A DNA stretch of 64,000 nucleotides, from assembly GCF_900111375.1 (NCBI RefSeq), contig NZ_FOHB01000005.1:288843-352842 (forward strand). Reading direction: 5' to 3'. The stretch comes from Pedococcus cremeus (GTDB lineage: Bacteria; Actinomycetota; Actinomycetes; Actinomycetales; Dermatophilaceae). Shown piece after piece: positions 61,631-64,000 of this stretch. The notes below the pieces were generated by a model. That model was not told where the DNA came from. It searched no databases and was given only the letters and a program-made list of their open reading frames with translations. How positions within the stretch are numbered: the stretch's first letter is position 1; each line of letters begins with the position of its first letter. A program made the position numbers and the translations under genes.

Positions 61631-61672
61631 CCAGCGTTCACTGACCGGTATGCCGGGTGGTTCCGGCACGCA

Positions 61673-61707
61673 CGAAGGGCTGGCTTCCCGTGGAAGCCAG
61701 CCCTTCG
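61673..61707. terminator. Bidirectional terminator
   Basis: CGAAGGGCTGGCTTCC and GGAAGCCAGCCCTTCG form a 16-bp perfect stem with a 3-nt loop. It sits between the convergent FadE5-like and CHAP genes. It is flanked by GGTATGCCG (61647-61655) and CGGCATAC (61706-61713), facing each other. Confidence 0.88.
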
Positions 61708-61722
61708 GCATACGGGTGGGTG

Positions 61723-62511
61723 TCAGCGCTTGAAGCGGATGAAGGCGCTGAACTGCTCCGAGCCCTCGCCGCGCGTGGACCGGCGGTAGCTGTAGGCGTC
61801 GGGGCGCACGTGGTTGTACTCCTCGACCATGAAGCTGCCATCGGCGTTGACCTTGGCGACGTAGGCGACGTGGCCGTAGGAGCCGGAGCTGCGGACCGCG
61901 ATGTCACCGACGCGCGGCGTGCCGTAGACCGGGATCCCGGCGGCCCGAGCCGCGTTGTCCCAGTTCTGCGCGTTGCCCCAGTGCACGTTCTTGTAGTGGT
62001 TGTGGAACGCGACGCCGAGGTTGTGGTTGACCCGCCACGCGGCGAACGACGTGCACTGGCCCTTGTAGAAGTTCCAGCGGTCGACGCCCGAGCTCGCGCC
62101 CCGGTAGGGGTAGTCGTCCTTGATCGCGCCGGTCGGGGCCGGGTTGGTGGAGCCGCTGTCCTTGCAGAGCGGGGCGACCCGGCCGTCGGAGCCGGTGTAG
62201 ACGAAGGCGTCGGAGACGTAGCGGTTGGCGCCGATCTTGTTCCACCAGCTCGACGTGCCGTACCTGCCGGTGACGGTGGTGCCGCGAGCCTGGCAGATGA
62301 TGTCGATCTTCGTGCCGGACGAGATGCGACCGACCTTGGCGTAGCTGGTGCCGGGGCCCGAACGGACCACGAGGTTCTCCCCACCCGTTCGCACCCGGCC
62401 GGTGGCGGCGTCGGCGGCCAGCCCGAGGCCGGCGACGGAGCCGAGTCCGAGGACGGCGGCTACCGCGACGCGGGTCGGGCGGTTGCCCGTCAGTGTTGCG
62501 ATCCTGCTCAT
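61723..62511 (-). CDS. Secreted SH3b-CHAP cell-wall hydrolase
   Basis: 262 residues: signal peptide (TRVAVAAVLGLGSVAGLGLA), bacterial SH3 domain (NLVVRSGPGTSYAKVGRI, residues ~45-110), and a CHAP amidase/endopeptidase (YKGQCTSFAAWRVN with the catalytic Cys, GSYGHVAYVAKV with the His, FMVEEYNH). It cleaves peptidoglycan peptide bonds outside the cell. The 5' region contains two small hairpins but no recognised riboswitch. Confidence 0.92.
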   Translation of the reverse strand: MSRIATLTGNRPTRVAVAAVLGLGSVAGLGLAADAATGRVRTGGENLVVRSGPGTSYAKVGRISSGTKIDIICQARGTTVTGRYGTSSWWNKIGANRYVSDAFVYTGSDGRVAPLCKDSGSTNPAPTGAIKDDYPYRGASSGVDRWNFYKGQCTSFAAWRVNHNLGVAFHNHYKNVHWGNAQNWDNAARAAGIPVYGTPRVGDIAVRSSGSYGHVAYVAKVNADGSFMVEEYNHVRPDAYSYRRSTRGEGSEQFSAFIRFKR

Positions 62512-62649
62512 GTCTGGTATCCCCTGCGTGTGGTTCGGCCACTCGCTTGTCGAGCGGCCTTGTCTCGCAAGGAAAACTACGAGCGAATCACCGGTCCGTC
62601 GATGGGGAGGACTCCCCGGCGGCTCCCCGAAGTGGTGCGGGCACAGACG

Positions 62650-62684
62650 ACGGCGGGGCCGGGAGTAGCTCCCAGCCCCGCCGT
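62650..62684 (-). terminator. Terminator of the DUF6458 gene
   Basis: ACGGCGGGGC and GCCCCGCCGT form a 10-bp outer stem, continued by GGGAG/CTCCC past one mismatch, with a TAG loop. Confidence 0.8.
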
Positions 62685-62728
62685 GGTGGGGGTCTGCGGT
62701 GTCGCGCGGTCTGCGGTGTCGCGCGGGC

Positions 62729-62983
62729 TCAGCGACCCGGGTCGACGTCGACCTCGTCGACGCGCGAGCCGGTGGCCGGGTCGGTGTGGCTGACCCGCCG
62801 AGCCGAGTAGCCCGCGGTGGTGCGGCGGGTGATGGCGAGTGACAGCACGATGGCCAGCACGCCCGCCGCCATGCAGATCCAGCCGATCATCTGGAGGTCC
62901 ACGGCACCAACGGTGGTGGCGTGGAGGGCGAAGGTCAGGATGGCGCCGATGACGATCAGGAAGATTCCGAGTCCGATGTACAT
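62729..62983 (-). CDS. Small two-helix membrane protein (DUF6458-like)
   Basis: 84 residues. MYIGLGIFLIVIGAILTFAL and GWICMAAGVLAIVLSLAI are membrane helices; the tail (RRVSHTDPATGSRVDEVDVD) is hydrophilic. The pattern matches a widespread small actinobacterial family. GGAGTG precedes the ATG at 62983, and the longer upstream reading has no support. Confidence 0.82.
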   Translation of the reverse strand: MYIGLGIFLIVIGAILTFALHATTVGAVDLQMIGWICMAAGVLAIVLSLAITRRTTAGYSARRVSHTDPATGSRVDEVDVDPGR

Positions 62984-63101
62984 GCTCACTCCTGGTGATC
63001 GCAGGTCCGGGTGGGACCCGTTTCCGCCACGGTAGTGCGCAATCGCGGCGACGGCGCGTCCAAGGACCTCGCCGGCGCGGCGGCCGGCGACTCGTTCCTC
63101 G

Positions 63102-63110
63102 TTGTCCACA
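63102..63110 (+). other. Single DnaA-box-like site
   Basis: TTGTCCACA, identical to the high-GC actinobacterial DnaA box, with a weaker CGTCCACA at 63132-63139. Isolated, with no cluster or AT-rich unwinding region. Confidence 0.3.
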
Positions 63111-63260
63111 GCGGCCTTCGCACCGTCACGCCGTCCACAGGCACCACTACCCCGCTTGCACGCGAACGCTATGTATGCCGCGAAATCCGCTGTGCCGCAA
63201 GGGTTTCCGCTGGCACACGTCCGGATTCGGTTGTCGGTGGTCGCATCTAGGGTTGTCATC

Positions 63261-64000
63261 ATGGAGGGAAACCAGCAGCGCGGGGGCGGGCAGGCAGGTC
63301 ACTGCCTGAGCCTGGCCGAGCGCCGTCAGCGGATCGCCGCCGCGCGCGAGGCGCTGCAGGGGCTGGGGTCCGTGGCCTGGCAGGCGCCCTCCGGCGGTGG
63401 TGCGGATGGGCTGTCCGGGTTGATGGGTGAGGTGGACGCCCTGGGCATGGCGTGTGACGCGAGCCGGGTGGCGGTGCTGCGGGAGGCGATGAACCGCGGC
63501 GTGTCCGACGGCGGGTCGGCGGCGCTGACCACCGCGCAGTGGGTCCGCCACCACGCCCCGTCGACCATCGCCGGTGGCGCGGCGGCCATCGTGTCGGTGG
63601 CCACCGCGTTCGGCAAACGCGTCAACGCCCCGGTCAGGGAGGCGGTGGAGGCCGGCCGCCTGCCGGTGAAGTCCGCCGCGGTGGTGGTGTCCGAGGCCGA
63701 CAAGCTGCGACCGCTGCTGGCCGACGGTGCCGAGCCGCACGTGCTCGAGGGGCTGATCGGGATGGCCGAGCAGCACGGCCCGTCCGGGTGCCGGCTGCTG
63801 CGCGACGGGCTGATCGCCAAGTACGGGCGGCAGGACGTGCTGCAGGACCAGCAGAGCATGGGCAAGTCCTTCATCCGGCTCTCCCAACCGACCGACACCG
63901 GGGCGAGCACCTTCGAGTACCGGCTCACCCTCGACGTCGAGGGCAAGGCCATCCTCGAGGCGGCCCTCGGGCCGCTGTCCGCGCCGAAGCCGGTCGACGG
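63261..64000 (+). CDS. DUF222 / 13E12-type protein, start of probable HNH endonuclease
   Basis: 246 codons visible, open to the window end. The N-terminal part is helical (REALQGLGSVAWQAP, ASRVAVLREAMNRGVSDGG), and AGRLPVKSAAVVVSEADKLR with EYRLTLDVEGKAILEAALGP is the DUF222 domain. These proteins normally carry a C-terminal HNH nuclease, which lies outside the window. The ATG directly follows GGTTGTCATC with a weak ribosome binding site. DnaA-box-like sequence lies ~150 bp upstream. Confidence 0.85.
   Translation, partial: MEGNQQRGGGQAGHCLSLAERRQRIAAAREALQGLGSVAWQAPSGGGADGLSGLMGEVDALGMACDASRVAVLREAMNRGVSDGGSAALTTAQWVRHHAPSTIAGGAAAIVSVATAFGKRVNAPVREAVEAGRLPVKSAAVVVSEADKLRPLLADGAEPHVLEGLIGMAEQHGPSGCRLLRDGLIAKYGRQDVLQDQQSMGKSFIRLSQPTDTGASTFEYRLTLDVEGKAILEAALGPLSAPKPVD

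Larger units (their letters stand above)
1606..61655. repeat. Dispersed 9-mer GGTATGCCG, about 20 copies
   Basis: Copies counted by eye, forward: 4076, 4622, 7895, 9758, 11670, 13495, 35556, 37042, 39873, 40294, 51466, 55635, 61647. Reverse (CGGCATACC): 1606, 4091, 7985, 12366, 18444, 36805, 40026. Many further sites match eight of nine bases. In genes it forces rare codons: ATA for Ile (7895, 37042, 40294), TAT for Tyr (11670, 12366, 7985, 40026) and GCA for Ala (4622, 9758, 39873, 55635). The function is unknown. A few copies may have been missed. Confidence 0.85.

Noticed and set aside
62512..62640. Cyclic di-AMP riboswitch before the SH3-CHAP gene
   Set aside because: Such genes often have one, and small hairpins occur here, but I could not match the conserved core elements.
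63102..63140. Replication origin
   Set aside because: One good DnaA-like box only, with no box cluster, AT-rich region or dnaA/dnaN neighbours.
1..64000. CRISPR array
   Set aside because: No regularly spaced direct repeats of suitable length were seen; the repeats found are att units and the dispersed 9-mer.

Overview
The window comes from a very GC-rich actinobacterial chromosome. Mycothiol-dependent (MDMPI family) and F420/NADP-binding families, an Rv0338c-like iron-sulfur reductase, an actinobacterial Dcd, a FadE5-like acyl-CoA dehydrogenase and a DUF222/13E12 gene all fit an actinobacterium. The overall flavour suggests Micrococcales, perhaps an Intrasporangiaceae-type organism; that placement is inference. 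Genes are tightly packed, often with 4-bp ATGA or GTGA overlaps. A 9-mer, GGTATGCCG, recurs about every 2 to 3 kb in the core parts, both inside genes and inside terminator hairpins.

Region 1 (1-13.6 kb) is core-like. It holds cysE and cysK (cysteine synthesis), a large membrane Fe-S reductase, a LuxR-type ATPase regulator, a four-gene osmoprotectant ABC operon (ATPase, two permeases, binding lipoprotein), a 14-TM drug efflux protein, a small alpha/beta hydrolase and dcd. It ends at a tRNA-Gly(CCC) gene.

Region 2 (13.6-24.3 kb) is a decayed genomic island. The 3' end of tRNA-Gly and its terminator are repeated at 15.95 kb and, degraded, at 18.5 kb; an inverted degraded copy at 24.1 kb abuts a dead remnant of a tyrosine integrase. 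Cargo includes a CsbD protein, a small Zn-ribbon protein, an alpha/beta-hydrolase lacking its catalytic Ser and His, frameshifted DUF899 and VOC genes, YdeI and DUF1062 proteins, a GntR regulator with its membrane partner, and an APH-fold kinase. Region 3 (24.4-35.5 kb) is also accessory in character and poor in the 9-mer: an amidohydrolase, a CPBP protease, a broken FG-GAP gene, peptidase E, secreted beta-propeller proteins and a cell-wall-binding-repeat protein fused to a GH12-like domain.

Region 4 (35.6-64 kb) returns to core character. A translationally coupled operon joins a peptide-type ABC transporter, anhydro-MurNAc kinase (AnmK), a serine hydrolase and a glutamine amidotransferase, and looks like a cell-wall (muropeptide) recovery system. 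It is followed by a xylose-type ABC transporter, a GAF-SpoIIE phosphatase, an APH-fold kinase, a tyrosine phosphatase, and a compact operon of PIG-L deacetylase, NodS-like methyltransferase, acyl-CoA-dehydrogenase-like protein and family 2 glycosyltransferase, whose product I cannot name and which is the best candidate for an undescribed pathway. A uridine-kinase-like gene, a SOUL haem-binding protein, a FadE5-like dehydrogenase with a tandem operator, an SH3-CHAP hydrolase and the start of a DUF222/HNH gene complete the window.
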